Assembly (NCBI GenBank): GCA_964530625.1
Contig: CAZHAK010000003.1
Location: 124,001-188,000 of the forward strand
From: JABWCQ01 sp964530625
Lineage (GTDB): Bacteria; Electryoneota; RPQS01
Direction of reading: 5' to 3'
Length of the DNA: 64,000 bases
Positions 28,151 to 36,138 of the stretch are shown here, piece by piece; position 1 is the stretch's first letter, and every line of letters begins with the position of its first letter. The notes beneath the pieces are model-generated. The model saw nothing but the letters and a program-made list of their open reading frames with translations. It was not told the origin of the DNA and made no database searches. The translations under genes were made by a program, and so were the position numbers.

Positions 28151-28171
28151 TTAATTAGGAGTCCTAACTAA
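28151..28171 (-). promoter_or_regulatory. MarR-type operator palindrome
   Basis: A 21-base near-perfect inverted repeat reads, on the minus strand, TTAGTTAGGA-C-TCCTAATTAA (one mismatch). It overlaps the last bases of the -10 box and the expected transcription start, and lies 5 bases upstream of the ATG. A repressor bound here would block the promoter. Confidence 0.7.
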
Positions 28172-28198
28172 TATACAAACGATTTCGTTGATTGTCAA
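28170..28198 (-). promoter_or_regulatory. Sigma-70 promoter of the marR-protoglobin operon
   Basis: On the minus strand a perfect TTGACA (28193-28198) is followed after 17 bases by TATATT (28170-28175), a 5/6 match to the -10 box. This is the strongest promoter seen in the window. Confidence 0.75.
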
Positions 28199-28355
28199 AC
28201 CAGCGAGTTGAACAAACTTCACTTTTGTTTGCCTGAGGCGTCGTTCGCTGCGAGTCTTCCCTTGATAAGTAGCTCTCACGCCTCCAAGGCCATATCTCTT
28301 AGCCCTCTTCCTTCCCTTGACTATTTGAACAAAAGTTCATATCTTGACCCGCGCC

Positions 28356-30296
28356 ATGCCCATGCACCCCGAATCCCCCTCGCACTATCCGTCACATGAC
28401 GAAAATTTAAGTCATATAAAAACAAATCTATCCGTTCCGCCAATTGTTAGGATTGAACGCAGAAACAACACCTTGCAGCCACATTCCCTCCTGAAAAAAT
28501 ACTGGGGCTACGACAGCTTCAGGCCCCTGCAAGAGGATGCGGTAGACGCGCTGCTGAACCGCCGTGACGTCCTGCTGATTCTCCCCACCGGCGGCGGCAA
28601 ATCGCTCTGTTTTCAACTGCCCGCGCTGGCTCTGCCCGGCACCGCAGTGGTCATCTCGCCCTTGCTGGCCCTGATGAAAGATCAGGTGGACGCCTGCAAC
28701 AGCCAAGGCATCCCCGCCGTCTGCCTGTCGAGCATGGCCACTACCGAAGAAAACCGCGCCGCCATGCGCCAAGTCCGCGACGGCAAAATCAAAATCCTCT
28801 ATCTGTCCCCCGAGCGCATCGCCACCGAGTCGTCGCTGAAATTTCTGGAGTCCCTCGACGTCTCGCTCTTCGCCGTGGACGAAGCGCACTGCATCAGCGC
28901 GTGGGGACACGACTTCCGCCCCGAGTATCGCCAGCTCGCGGTCTTGAAAGAAAAATTCCCCAAGTCGCCCGTTATCGCTTTGACTGCGACGGCCACGTCA
29001 CGAGTGCGCAAAGACATCAGCGCGCAACTGCGTCTGTTACAGCCCGAAATTCTCGTCGGCTCCTTCGATCGGCCCAACTTGGTGTACATCTCAGTCGAGC
29101 GCCGCGATCTGCTCTCGCAAGTCACCTCCGTCATCAACGCGCACAAAGGCGAGTCCGGCATCATCTACTGTCTCTCGCGCGCGAACACCGAACAACTCGC
29201 CGACAAACTCCACAAGTCCGGCTTCCGCGCCCGCGCCTATCACGCCGGAATGGACAACAACCAGCGCAAAGAAACGCAGGAAGCCTTTCTGCGCGACCGG
29301 TGCGACATCATCGTCGCCACCGTCGCTTTCGGGATGGGCATTGACAAATCCAACGTGCGCTACGTCCTTCACGCGGCCTTACCCAAGTCGCTCGAAAACT
29401 ACCAGCAGGAATCCGGCAGAGCGGGCCGCGACGGCTTGGCCGCGGACTGCGTCCTGCTCTATTCCGTCGGCGACCTCGTGCAGCAAAAGCGTTTCCTGAC
29501 CGAGCTTCCCGAAAGCGAGCGCAGGATTGCAACGACCAAACTCGAGAAAATGCTCGACTACGCCCGCGCGAAATCCTGCCGTCATCGTCAACTCGTCCGC
29601 TACTTCGATCAGCAATACGACCAAGAAAAATGCGGAGCCTGCGACGTTTGCGAAGAAAAACTCGCCGTCGTTCCCCCAACTCCCGTCATGGCCGACGCTT
29701 TGAAAACCGCGCAGATGATCCTCTGCTGCGTCCTGAGACTGAAAGAGCGCTTCGGCCAATCTCACGTCGCGCTTGTGCTGAAGGGTTCCTCTGACAAGAA
29801 CATCCTCACCTACAAACACAACGAACTCTCCACCTACGGTCTGCTTTCGTCCTTCACGATTCCGGTCATCAACAGCTTCGTCCGGCAACTGATTGACCAG
29901 CAATACCTAATCGCAGAGTCCGAGTTCTACACCCTCGCCGTTACCGAAAAAGGTCAGCAAGTCATTCGCGGAGAACTCACTCCAAAACTAAGCCTCGACC
30001 CGAAAGCGAACGCCAAGCTCCCGCAAACCCGCTCAGCCCGCGCCGAAATTGACTGGGAGAACGTGGACCGCGACCTCTTCAATCTCCTCCGCGCCGAACG
30101 CACGGCCATCGCGGTCGAGCAAAACGTCCCCGCCTACGTCGTCCTGCACGACTCCGTCCTGCGCGACCTCGCCCGCCACAAACCCCGAGCACAATCCCAA
30201 CTCCTCCGCATCCCCGGCATCGGCGAACGCAAAGCCCAAGCCTTCGGTGACCGCTTACTCAAAGTCATCCTCGAACACAGCCGCGCAATAGCATAA
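28356..30296 (+). CDS. recQ: ATP-dependent DNA helicase RecQ
   Basis: This 646-residue helicase unwinds DNA in recombination and repair. It has Walker A (ILPTGGGKSLCFQLP), the DEAH-type box AVDEAHCIS, the helicase C motif VAFGMGIDKSNV, QESGRAGRDG, then the RecQ zinc-binding site (CRHRQL, CGACDVC), the winged helix, and a C-terminal HRDC domain (about residues 565-646). All are in the normal order. The ATG at 28356 is preferred over a TTG four codons upstream. The first 35 residues before the helicase core are not conserved. Confidence 0.95.
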   Translation: MPMHPESPSHYPSHDENLSHIKTNLSVPPIVRIERRNNTLQPHSLLKKYWGYDSFRPLQEDAVDALLNRRDVLLILPTGGGKSLCFQLPALALPGTAVVISPLLALMKDQVDACNSQGIPAVCLSSMATTEENRAAMRQVRDGKIKILYLSPERIATESSLKFLESLDVSLFAVDEAHCISAWGHDFRPEYRQLAVLKEKFPKSPVIALTATATSRVRKDISAQLRLLQPEILVGSFDRPNLVYISVERRDLLSQVTSVINAHKGESGIIYCLSRANTEQLADKLHKSGFRARAYHAGMDNNQRKETQEAFLRDRCDIIVATVAFGMGIDKSNVRYVLHAALPKSLENYQQESGRAGRDGLAADCVLLYSVGDLVQQKRFLTELPESERRIATTKLEKMLDYARAKSCRHRQLVRYFDQQYDQEKCGACDVCEEKLAVVPPTPVMADALKTAQMILCCVLRLKERFGQSHVALVLKGSSDKNILTYKHNELSTYGLLSSFTIPVINSFVRQLIDQQYLIAESEFYTLAVTEKGQQVIRGELTPKLSLDPKANAKLPQTRSARAEIDWENVDRDLFNLLRAERTAIAVEQNVPAYVVLHDSVLRDLARHKPRAQSQLLRIPGIGERKAQAFGDRLLKVILEHSRAIA

Positions 30297-30299
30297 AAA

Positions 30300-30323
30300 A
30301 GCGCGAGTCCAATGACTCGCGCT
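30300..30323 (+). terminator. Terminator of recQ
   Basis: A perfect 10-bp stem (AGCGCGAGTC / GACTCGCGCT) with a CAAT loop lies 4 bases after the stop. A weak T-rich tail follows. Confidence 0.75.
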
Positions 30324-30337
30324 TCAAATCCATCCTC

Positions 30338-30391
30338 GCCGTTGTGGGTCTCCAGACTTGTCCTCGAACGAAGTGAAGGACCCGCAATGGC
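30338..30391. repeat. REP-like imperfect palindrome between recQ and purC
   Basis: The outer arms GCCGTTGTGGGTC and GACCCGCAATGGC pair (with mismatches) around an inner region that itself pairs (CTTGTCCTCG / AAGGAC). The outer arms resemble the hairpin at 26639-26668. It may be a repetitive extragenic palindrome. Confidence 0.5.
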
Positions 30392-30400
30392 ACAATGCAA

Positions 30401-31264
30401 TCACGCCATCAGCTTCTGTGAAATCTCACGATACGCATTCGCCGTCTGATCAACGATATGCTGCGGCAACTCCGGCCCCGGCGGAGTCTTGTCCCAATTG
30501 AGAGTCTCAAGATAGTTCCGCACAATCTGCTTGTCAAAACTCCGCTGATCCCGGCCCGGCTGATACTCGTCCGCCGGCCAAAAGCGCGAACTGTCCGGAG
30601 TCAACACTTCGTCACACAAACACAGCTCGCCGTCAATCATTCCAAACTCAAACTTCGTATCTGCGATCAAAATCCCCCGCTCCCGTGCGTACTCCCGCCC
30701 GCTTGAGTAGATCTCCAGCGAAAAATCCCGCAGCTTCGTCCCCATCTCTTTCCCCACAATATCACACATCTGCGCAAAGTCAATGTTCTCGTCGTGCCCC
30801 GACTCCGCTTTCGTGGCCGGAGTAAACAATGGTTCGGGAAACTGCGCGCAATGTTCCAACCCTTCCGGCAACTTATGGCCGCCGACCGCGCCCGTCTTCT
30901 TGTAATCCTTCCAGCCCGATCCAGTGATGAATCCTCGCACCACACATTCCACTGGCAACATCTTCGCCCGCTTCACCACTTCCACCTGTCCGGGGTCGGT
31001 ATGCTCAAGTCCTGCCGCGAACTCCTTGATAAACTCCGAGTGATCGCCGTCGGCGATGTGATTGCCGCAAAGCGATTCAAACTTCCGCATCCAAAACCGC
31101 GTGAGACTGTTCAGAGTCGCGCCCTTGTTCGGAATCGGAGTCGAGAGCACGACGTCAAAGGCCGACACGCGGTTCGACGTCACAAACACTAGATGGCGTT
31201 TGTCCAGTTCATAAATGTCGCGGACCTTGCCGCGGCCCAAAAGAGGAAGTGTGGTGGTGTTCAT
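30401..31264 (-). CDS. purC: Phosphoribosylaminoimidazole-succinocarboxamide synthase
   Basis: This 287-residue enzyme (SAICAR synthetase) joins CAIR and aspartate in purine synthesis. The N-terminal GRGKVRDIYEL and the signature VVRGFITGSGWKDYKKTG are clear, and DEVLTPDSSRFWP is the conserved C-terminal motif. Length matches the longer bacterial form. It is alone on its strand here, with a REP-like element downstream. Confidence 0.95.
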   Translation of the reverse strand: MNTTTLPLLGRGKVRDIYELDKRHLVFVTSNRVSAFDVVLSTPIPNKGATLNSLTRFWMRKFESLCGNHIADGDHSEFIKEFAAGLEHTDPGQVEVVKRAKMLPVECVVRGFITGSGWKDYKKTGAVGGHKLPEGLEHCAQFPEPLFTPATKAESGHDENIDFAQMCDIVGKEMGTKLRDFSLEIYSSGREYARERGILIADTKFEFGMIDGELCLCDEVLTPDSSRFWPADEYQPGRDQRSFDKQIVRNYLETLNWDKTPPGPELPQHIVDQTANAYREISQKLMA

Positions 31265-31337
31265 AGTGAAAGGGTAGAGGAGGGGTTTGATTTCCCCCCG
31301 GTCTTCCAGAGGGACTAAGGGGGGTCAAGCGTTGAAG

Positions 31338-32135
31338 CTATCTTAGCAGCATCCGCACCGCGACAAAAACCAGATAAAGAGCGAACAAAATCCGAAACAC
31401 GCGTACGTTTCCGCCACGGTTTATCCTGCAGCCCAACGGTCCGCCAATCAGCGTGCCCACGGCAATCGGAATCGCAAATCCCAAATGCACATAACCGAGC
31501 GTCCACGCCGGTAACTCCGGCACGTTCCAGCCGCTGATAACGTAACCCAAAACTCCCGCGCCCGCCGTCACGATGCCGACCATGCTGCTGGTGCCTACCG
31601 TCAGTTCAGCGGGGAGCTTAATCAAGAGCATCATTACCGGCACCATCACCACGCCGCCCGCCACGCCGATATAAGCTGAGATGAAACCCGTGAAACAGCC
31701 CAGCAGCGCAAACGGCCAGGCCCGAAAATGAAACTCGCCCCCATTGTAAGTCTTGAGCGGCGAAACAAACATCGCCGCGCTCGCCAACGCAAAAATCGCG
31801 AAGAAAATCCGTAACACGTTCGGCGAAGAAAGTGTCGCAATGTACGAGCCGAGCATCGAAAACAACAACGCCGTTGCCGCAATCGCCTTGAATCCGCCCC
31901 AGTGAACACGCTTCGCTCGCGCATATGCCGTGCCTGCCGATATGGAGGTTCCCAAGATCGCAAACAGCGTCGTGCTGAACACCAGCGGATAGCGAACTTC
32001 CTCAGGAATCCCGTGCGCCGCGCTCAGAGGCAGCAATATTGGTGTGATAATCAGCGCGCCGCCGATCCCGAGATAGCCGCCCAGCACACCGGCCGTAAGC
32101 CCCAACAACAATAGCCCGCCGGTTTCAAGCAGCAA
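31338..32135 (-). CDS. TauE/SafE family sulfite/anion permease
   Basis: This 265-residue membrane protein has seven to eight helices and two copies of the family's glycine-rich repeat (GLTAGVLGGYLGIGGALIITP at the start and GCFTGFISAYIGVAGGV later). TauE/SafE proteins export sulfite, sulfoacetate or other anions. The start is a TTG at 32135, a few bases after the stop of the CtpA-type gene, so the two are likely co-transcribed. No sulfur gene is nearby to confirm the substrate. Confidence 0.85.
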   Translation of the reverse strand: MLLETGGLLLLGLTAGVLGGYLGIGGALIITPILLPLSAAHGIPEEVRYPLVFSTTLFAILGTSISAGTAYARAKRVHWGGFKAIAATALLFSMLGSYIATLSSPNVLRIFFAIFALASAAMFVSPLKTYNGGEFHFRAWPFALLGCFTGFISAYIGVAGGVVMVPVMMLLIKLPAELTVGTSSMVGIVTAGAGVLGYVISGWNVPELPAWTLGYVHLGFAIPIAVGTLIGGPLGCRINRGGNVRVFRILFALYLVFVAVRMLLR

Positions 32136-32141
32136 GGGAGT

Positions 32142-33824
32142 TTACTCTCCCTTCGACTGCAAACTGTCGGTCGTCACAGCCAGCAATTTGACGTATTCAC
32201 TGCCGTTCTTCAATACTTCCACCGCGCGCAATATCTGCGGGTCGCTGTCAAAGCTCGCTTCGATTCGACCGGTGGTGCCGAACAGCGCGTTGCCCAATTC
32301 AGTCTGCAAACTGTTCTTGATAAACGGACGCTCTTTGTCAAAATCGCGGTCGCGTACGAGTTCAAGATAGTATTCAAGATGCGCAAAGTCCGGTTCCGCG
32401 TCCTGCTCAAGCTCGAACGTCTTCAAAATTTCGCGCAGCGCCGCCAGCTCCTTCTCGCCGTCCACAGAATACGAGAAATCCTCTTCCGTCAGCCAGTCGC
32501 GAAATTGGGCAATCATCTGATCGCTCACCGTCGCGTCCGTCAACTCAGGATTCTCCGTGATATACTGCGTCACGAAATCAAAGAACGCGCCCTTCCGCCA
32601 CAACTCAACTCCCAACTGCTCAGGCTGCGGAGTCTCAACCAGTATATCCGGATCAATGCCGCCGCCGCCTTCCACTTTGCGACCGTTGCGCGTCGTAAAA
32701 GCCGAGTCCATGGATTCGCCAATAGGCGAAATCACAAAGGTCGTATCGCTGCCGAAATAATCCACTTTCTGAATCAAGCGGCCAGACGGTGTGAAATACT
32801 TCGCTGTCGTCAGTTTCAAGGCTTCACCGGTTTCAAATGTAATCACCGATTGCACAAGTCCCTTGCCGAACGTCGGCTCGCCGATCAACACGCCGCGATC
32901 CAAATCCTGAATCGCGCCCGCGACAATCTCTGAAGCCGATGCCGAGCCGCCGTCAATCAAAACCGCGATTGGAATATCCTTGGCCACCGGATCGCTGGCC
33001 AATTTGAAAGTGCGATTCGCGTCCGCCGTGCGGCCCTTGGTCGAAACAACCACTTCGCCCTTGTCCAAAAATTTCTGCAAAACTCCCACCGCCGCGCTCA
33101 TCAATCCGCCCGGATTGCCGCGCATATCCAAAATCAAAGAGTGCATCCCCTTGCCTTGCAGCGCGTTCAACGCTTCATCCAACTCGCTTTGGGCGCGTGT
33201 CGAAAAATGCGCGAGCTTAATGTAGCCGATTCCCGGCTCCACAAATCCGCTGTAAGGAACGTCTTTAACGTCAATTATCTGCCGCGACAACTCGAACTCT
33301 ATCGGCTCCATCGCGCCCGGACGATCCACCTTGATCTTGACCATCGAATCCGGCTCCCCGCGCAGCAGCCGCGAGGCGTCGCGAGTCGTCTTGCCGATCA
33401 TGCTCACACCGTCCACCTCAATCACCTTGTCGCCGCTGCGAATACCCACGCGCTGAGCCGGAGAATCATCCATCGCGCTGATGACGGTCAAAATCTTCTC
33501 TTCACCGCGCACTCCGATCTCAATGCCCACTCCGCCGTATTTGCCGTAGGTAATCACGTCCAGATCGTCTGTGTCCTCTTCAGGAATATACACCGTATAG
33601 GGATCGAGCGTCCCGAGCATTCCGTCAATACCCGCCTGCACAAATTCGTCCGGATCAATCTGATCCACGTAGCGCAAGCTGATTTCGCGATAGATGTCTC
33701 CGAACAATCCCATATTGTGATGAATCTTCGCGTAAAGTTCATCGGCCGACATACTGCGCGCTTCGGCGAATACCGTCAGCGGCAGCAGCAACACCAGCAA
33801 GAGTAATAGTCGTCTGTGCGTCAT
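32142..33824 (-). CDS. S41 C-terminal processing protease (CtpA/Prc type)
   Basis: This 560-residue periplasmic serine protease has a signal peptide (residues 1-23), a PDZ domain (about 90-175) and a peptidase S41 domain. The Ser of GGSASASEIVAGA and the Lys of TFGKGLVQS form the catalytic dyad. The C-terminal 150 residues are a helical extension seen in many members. Such enzymes trim C-termini of exported or envelope proteins. Neighbours tmk and lgt upstream are tightly spaced on the same strand. Confidence 0.92.
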   Translation of the reverse strand: MTHRRLLLLLVLLLPLTVFAEARSMSADELYAKIHHNMGLFGDIYREISLRYVDQIDPDEFVQAGIDGMLGTLDPYTVYIPEEDTDDLDVITYGKYGGVGIEIGVRGEEKILTVISAMDDSPAQRVGIRSGDKVIEVDGVSMIGKTTRDASRLLRGEPDSMVKIKVDRPGAMEPIEFELSRQIIDVKDVPYSGFVEPGIGYIKLAHFSTRAQSELDEALNALQGKGMHSLILDMRGNPGGLMSAAVGVLQKFLDKGEVVVSTKGRTADANRTFKLASDPVAKDIPIAVLIDGGSASASEIVAGAIQDLDRGVLIGEPTFGKGLVQSVITFETGEALKLTTAKYFTPSGRLIQKVDYFGSDTTFVISPIGESMDSAFTTRNGRKVEGGGGIDPDILVETPQPEQLGVELWRKGAFFDFVTQYITENPELTDATVSDQMIAQFRDWLTEEDFSYSVDGEKELAALREILKTFELEQDAEPDFAHLEYYLELVRDRDFDKERPFIKNSLQTELGNALFGTTGRIEASFDSDPQILRAVEVLKNGSEYVKLLAVTTDSLQSKGE

Positions 33825-33845
33825 GGCACGTCCTATAACAGTGGT

Positions 33846-34463
33846 TTAACCCGGCAGGCGAGCGGCAATCGCCGACTTCACCTGCGTAAAAACATCGTCT
33901 TCATTCGCCCGCGCGTCAATCTTCTTCACTCGCGCGGGATGGCGTTGGCAAAGCTCCAAATAGGCTTGCCTGACCGCCTCGAAAAATTCTCGTGGACTCT
34001 GTTCCAGGCGATCCGGCGCACCGCCGTTCGCGGCGCGTCGTGCAGCCGACGTCTCGTAGTCCACATCCAAATAGAGTGTCAAATCCGGGATTAAGTTCCC
34101 GGTCACGAACATATTCACCGCTTCAATCTCCTCGACTCCCAATTCGCGGCCAGCGCCCTGATAGACCGTCGAAGAATCCGCAAAACGATCCACCAGCGCC
34201 ACCGCGCGCGGTTTCTTCAGGTGAGGCCGCAAAATCTCGTCCACAAGCTGCGCCCGCGAAGCCGAATAGAGCAAGTACTCGGTGCGACCCGTCAAATGAC
34301 TCGCCGGATTCAACAACAGCTCTCGAATTGCTTCGCCCGCTTCCGTTCCGCCCGGTTCGCGCGTCAACAAAACATCGTACTGCAAACTCTCGAGCCACGC
34401 CACTGTTTTCGCCAGTTGCGTGGACTTTCCGGAGCCGTCAATCCCCTCAAAATTAATCAGCAT
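33846..34463 (-). CDS. tmk: Thymidylate kinase
   Basis: This 205-residue enzyme phosphorylates dTMP to dTDP. The P-loop GIDGSGKST is at the N-terminus, LLTREPGGTEAGEAIREL is the conserved second motif, and DRFADSSTVYQGAGR is the DR(Y/F) motif. The ATG at 34463 gives the usual start (MLINFEGIDG) and overlaps the end of lgt by 11 bases. An ATG at 34487 is possible but adds eight unlikely residues. Confidence 0.94.
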   Translation of the reverse strand: MLINFEGIDGSGKSTQLAKTVAWLESLQYDVLLTREPGGTEAGEAIRELLLNPASHLTGRTEYLLYSASRAQLVDEILRPHLKKPRAVALVDRFADSSTVYQGAGRELGVEEIEAVNMFVTGNLIPDLTLYLDVDYETSAARRAANGGAPDRLEQSPREFFEAVRQAYLELCQRHPARVKKIDARANEDDVFTQVKSAIAARLPG

Positions 34464-35271
34464 GAGCGTCCGGAGGAGCCGGTGCATTCTTTCTGGCGAT
34501 CAGATAAATTCCCACCACCACCATTGCCGCCGAAATAATCCGTGAAAAAGTAATCCGGTGATCGCCGATGCTCCCGAAAATCATTCCCGCTTCGTACCAC
34601 CGGAGTCCCTCGACATAATACCGCCACACTCCGTAGAGCGTCAGAAAATATCCTGTCAGCACTCCTTCGAGGAGTCGCGCGCGATCCCGCCAAAGCAGAA
34701 ATCCGAACAGCGCGATCATCGCCGCAGTTTCATAGAGTTGCGTCGGATGAATATGCTGATGCGGAAACACAGATCCGGCCAAACTCGACTCCGGAAACAC
34801 GACTCCCCACGGGAGATCGCAAACATTTCCGAAACAACAACCGTTCAAAAAACAGCCCAGTCTGCCGAACGCGATTCCCAGAGCCAGTGACGGAATCATG
34901 ATGTCCGTCACATTCATAAAGCTCGTTCCCTTGCGCTTCGCCATCCAATACGCGCCGCCAAATCCTGCCACCACGCCGCCCAACAGCACCAGCCCCGCAA
35001 TGCCAATCGTGCCGTCACTCTGAATCGGCGAGATAATATCAATCAGCCTGCCTTCAAATTCATCCCAGTGCGTAACCACATACGCGATTCGTCCGCCCAG
35101 CAGTCCGATCAACAGCGAGGCCACGGAGATGTCCATGATCGCTTGACCCGTGACGCCCCGCTTCGGCGCGCGCTTGGTCGCAATCCAAATCCCGAAACCA
35201 AACGCCAACGCCAGCATCAACCCATAGCTGTGCAGCGCGAACGGACCTATTTTGAAAAGCTCGGGATGCAA
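34453..35271 (-). CDS. lgt: Prolipoprotein diacylglyceryl transferase
   Basis: This 272-residue membrane enzyme adds diacylglyceryl to the lipobox cysteine of prolipoproteins. It has seven hydrophobic segments, the early motif HSYGLMLALAFG, and the family signature around GRLGCFLNGCCFG. This is the first step in maturing the lipoproteins encoded in this window (for example the genes at 9659, 40669 and 61586). It overlaps tmk and follows rsmI by 44 bases. Confidence 0.93.
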   Translation of the reverse strand: MHPELFKIGPFALHSYGLMLALAFGFGIWIATKRAPKRGVTGQAIMDISVASLLIGLLGGRIAYVVTHWDEFEGRLIDIISPIQSDGTIGIAGLVLLGGVVAGFGGAYWMAKRKGTSFMNVTDIMIPSLALGIAFGRLGCFLNGCCFGNVCDLPWGVVFPESSLAGSVFPHQHIHPTQLYETAAMIALFGFLLWRDRARLLEGVLTGYFLTLYGVWRYYVEGLRWYEAGMIFGSIGDHRITFSRIISAAMVVVGIYLIARKNAPAPPDAHAD

Positions 35272-35315
35272 ATGTTAGAAGGGATAATGGAGAAGGGATA
35301 TGGGATACAGGTTAA

Positions 35316-36053
35316 TCATGACGGCTCGTTGTCCTTTGATGCTTCGTCTGCTCGATCAAAATCTTCCAGCCCCGCCACGACCACCACGAATTCGCCTTTC
35401 GGCGTATGCTTTTCAAAATGCGCGATCGCGTCACTCACACTGCCGCGCACGATCTCTTCATGCAGCTTCGTCAGCTCACGGCAGACGGCGATATTGCGAT
35501 TGCCTAAATACTCGAGCAGCTCGGAGAGCGTCTTCTGAATCCGGTGCACGCTTTCATAGAGCACAATTGTGCGCGGCTCGAGAGCCAACTGCTTAAACTT
35601 CGTCTGACGGCCTTTTTTGTGCGGCAAAAATCCTTCGAACACAAAACTGTCTGTGCGCAATCCCGACAACACCAGCGCCGGAATCAACGCTGCCGGACCG
35701 GGAATCGCTATCACAGCATGTCCCGCGGCAATGGCCGACCGCACCAGTATCGTTCCCGGATCGGAAATCCCCGGCGTGCCCGCGTCGCTGATCAGCGCCA
35801 CACGCTTGCCCTGCGACAATTGCTCCAAGACCCACGACAATTTTGATTTCACATTGTGCGCACCGTAACTCGTCGTCGCCACCTGAATCGTATAATGATC
35901 CAAGAGCCGCTTCGAGTGCCGTGTATCTTCACAGAGCAGCAAGTCGGCGGACTTCAAAATTTCAACCGCGCGAAAGCTGATGTCGCCGAGATTGCCAATC
36001 GGTGTGGCGACCACGGCCAATGATCCCGCCGGAAATTGAGAGTCGCTGCTCAT
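35316..36053 (-). CDS. rsmI: 16S rRNA (cytidine-1402-2'-O)-methyltransferase
   Basis: This 245-residue enzyme methylates the ribose of C1402 in the decoding centre of 16S rRNA. It has the tetrapyrrole-methylase fold, with ATPIGNLGDISFRA at the start, LLCEDTRHSKRLL, and SDAGTPGISDPG, all typical of RsmI. It ends at 35316, with a 44-base gap to lgt. Confidence 0.95.
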   Translation of the reverse strand: MSSDSQFPAGSLAVVATPIGNLGDISFRAVEILKSADLLLCEDTRHSKRLLDHYTIQVATTSYGAHNVKSKLSWVLEQLSQGKRVALISDAGTPGISDPGTILVRSAIAAGHAVIAIPGPAALIPALVLSGLRTDSFVFEGFLPHKKGRQTKFKQLALEPRTIVLYESVHRIQKTLSELLEYLGNRNIAVCRELTKLHEEIVRGSVSDAIAHFEKHTPKGEFVVVVAGLEDFDRADEASKDNEPS

Positions 36054-36066
36054 CCTAAAAACACAA

Positions 36067-36097
36067 GGCCGAGGCTCTCGCGCGAGAGCCTCCGGCC
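36067..36097 (-). terminator. Terminator of the lysine transaminase gene
   Basis: The arms GGCCGAGGCTCTCG and CGAGAGCCTCCGGCC form a long stem with one bulge and a very short loop. On the minus strand it runs into TTGTGTTTTTAG. It lies between lat and rsmI. Confidence 0.8.
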
Positions 36098-36138
36098 CGT
36101 TTGAACTAACCCGCTATTGAAGAATGTCAACGCCGGAA

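Noticed and set aside
28208..28399. Short plus-strand frame of 63 codons upstream of recQ
   Set aside because: It overlaps the marR promoter flank and the recQ start, has no ribosome binding site and a composition unlike the other genes.
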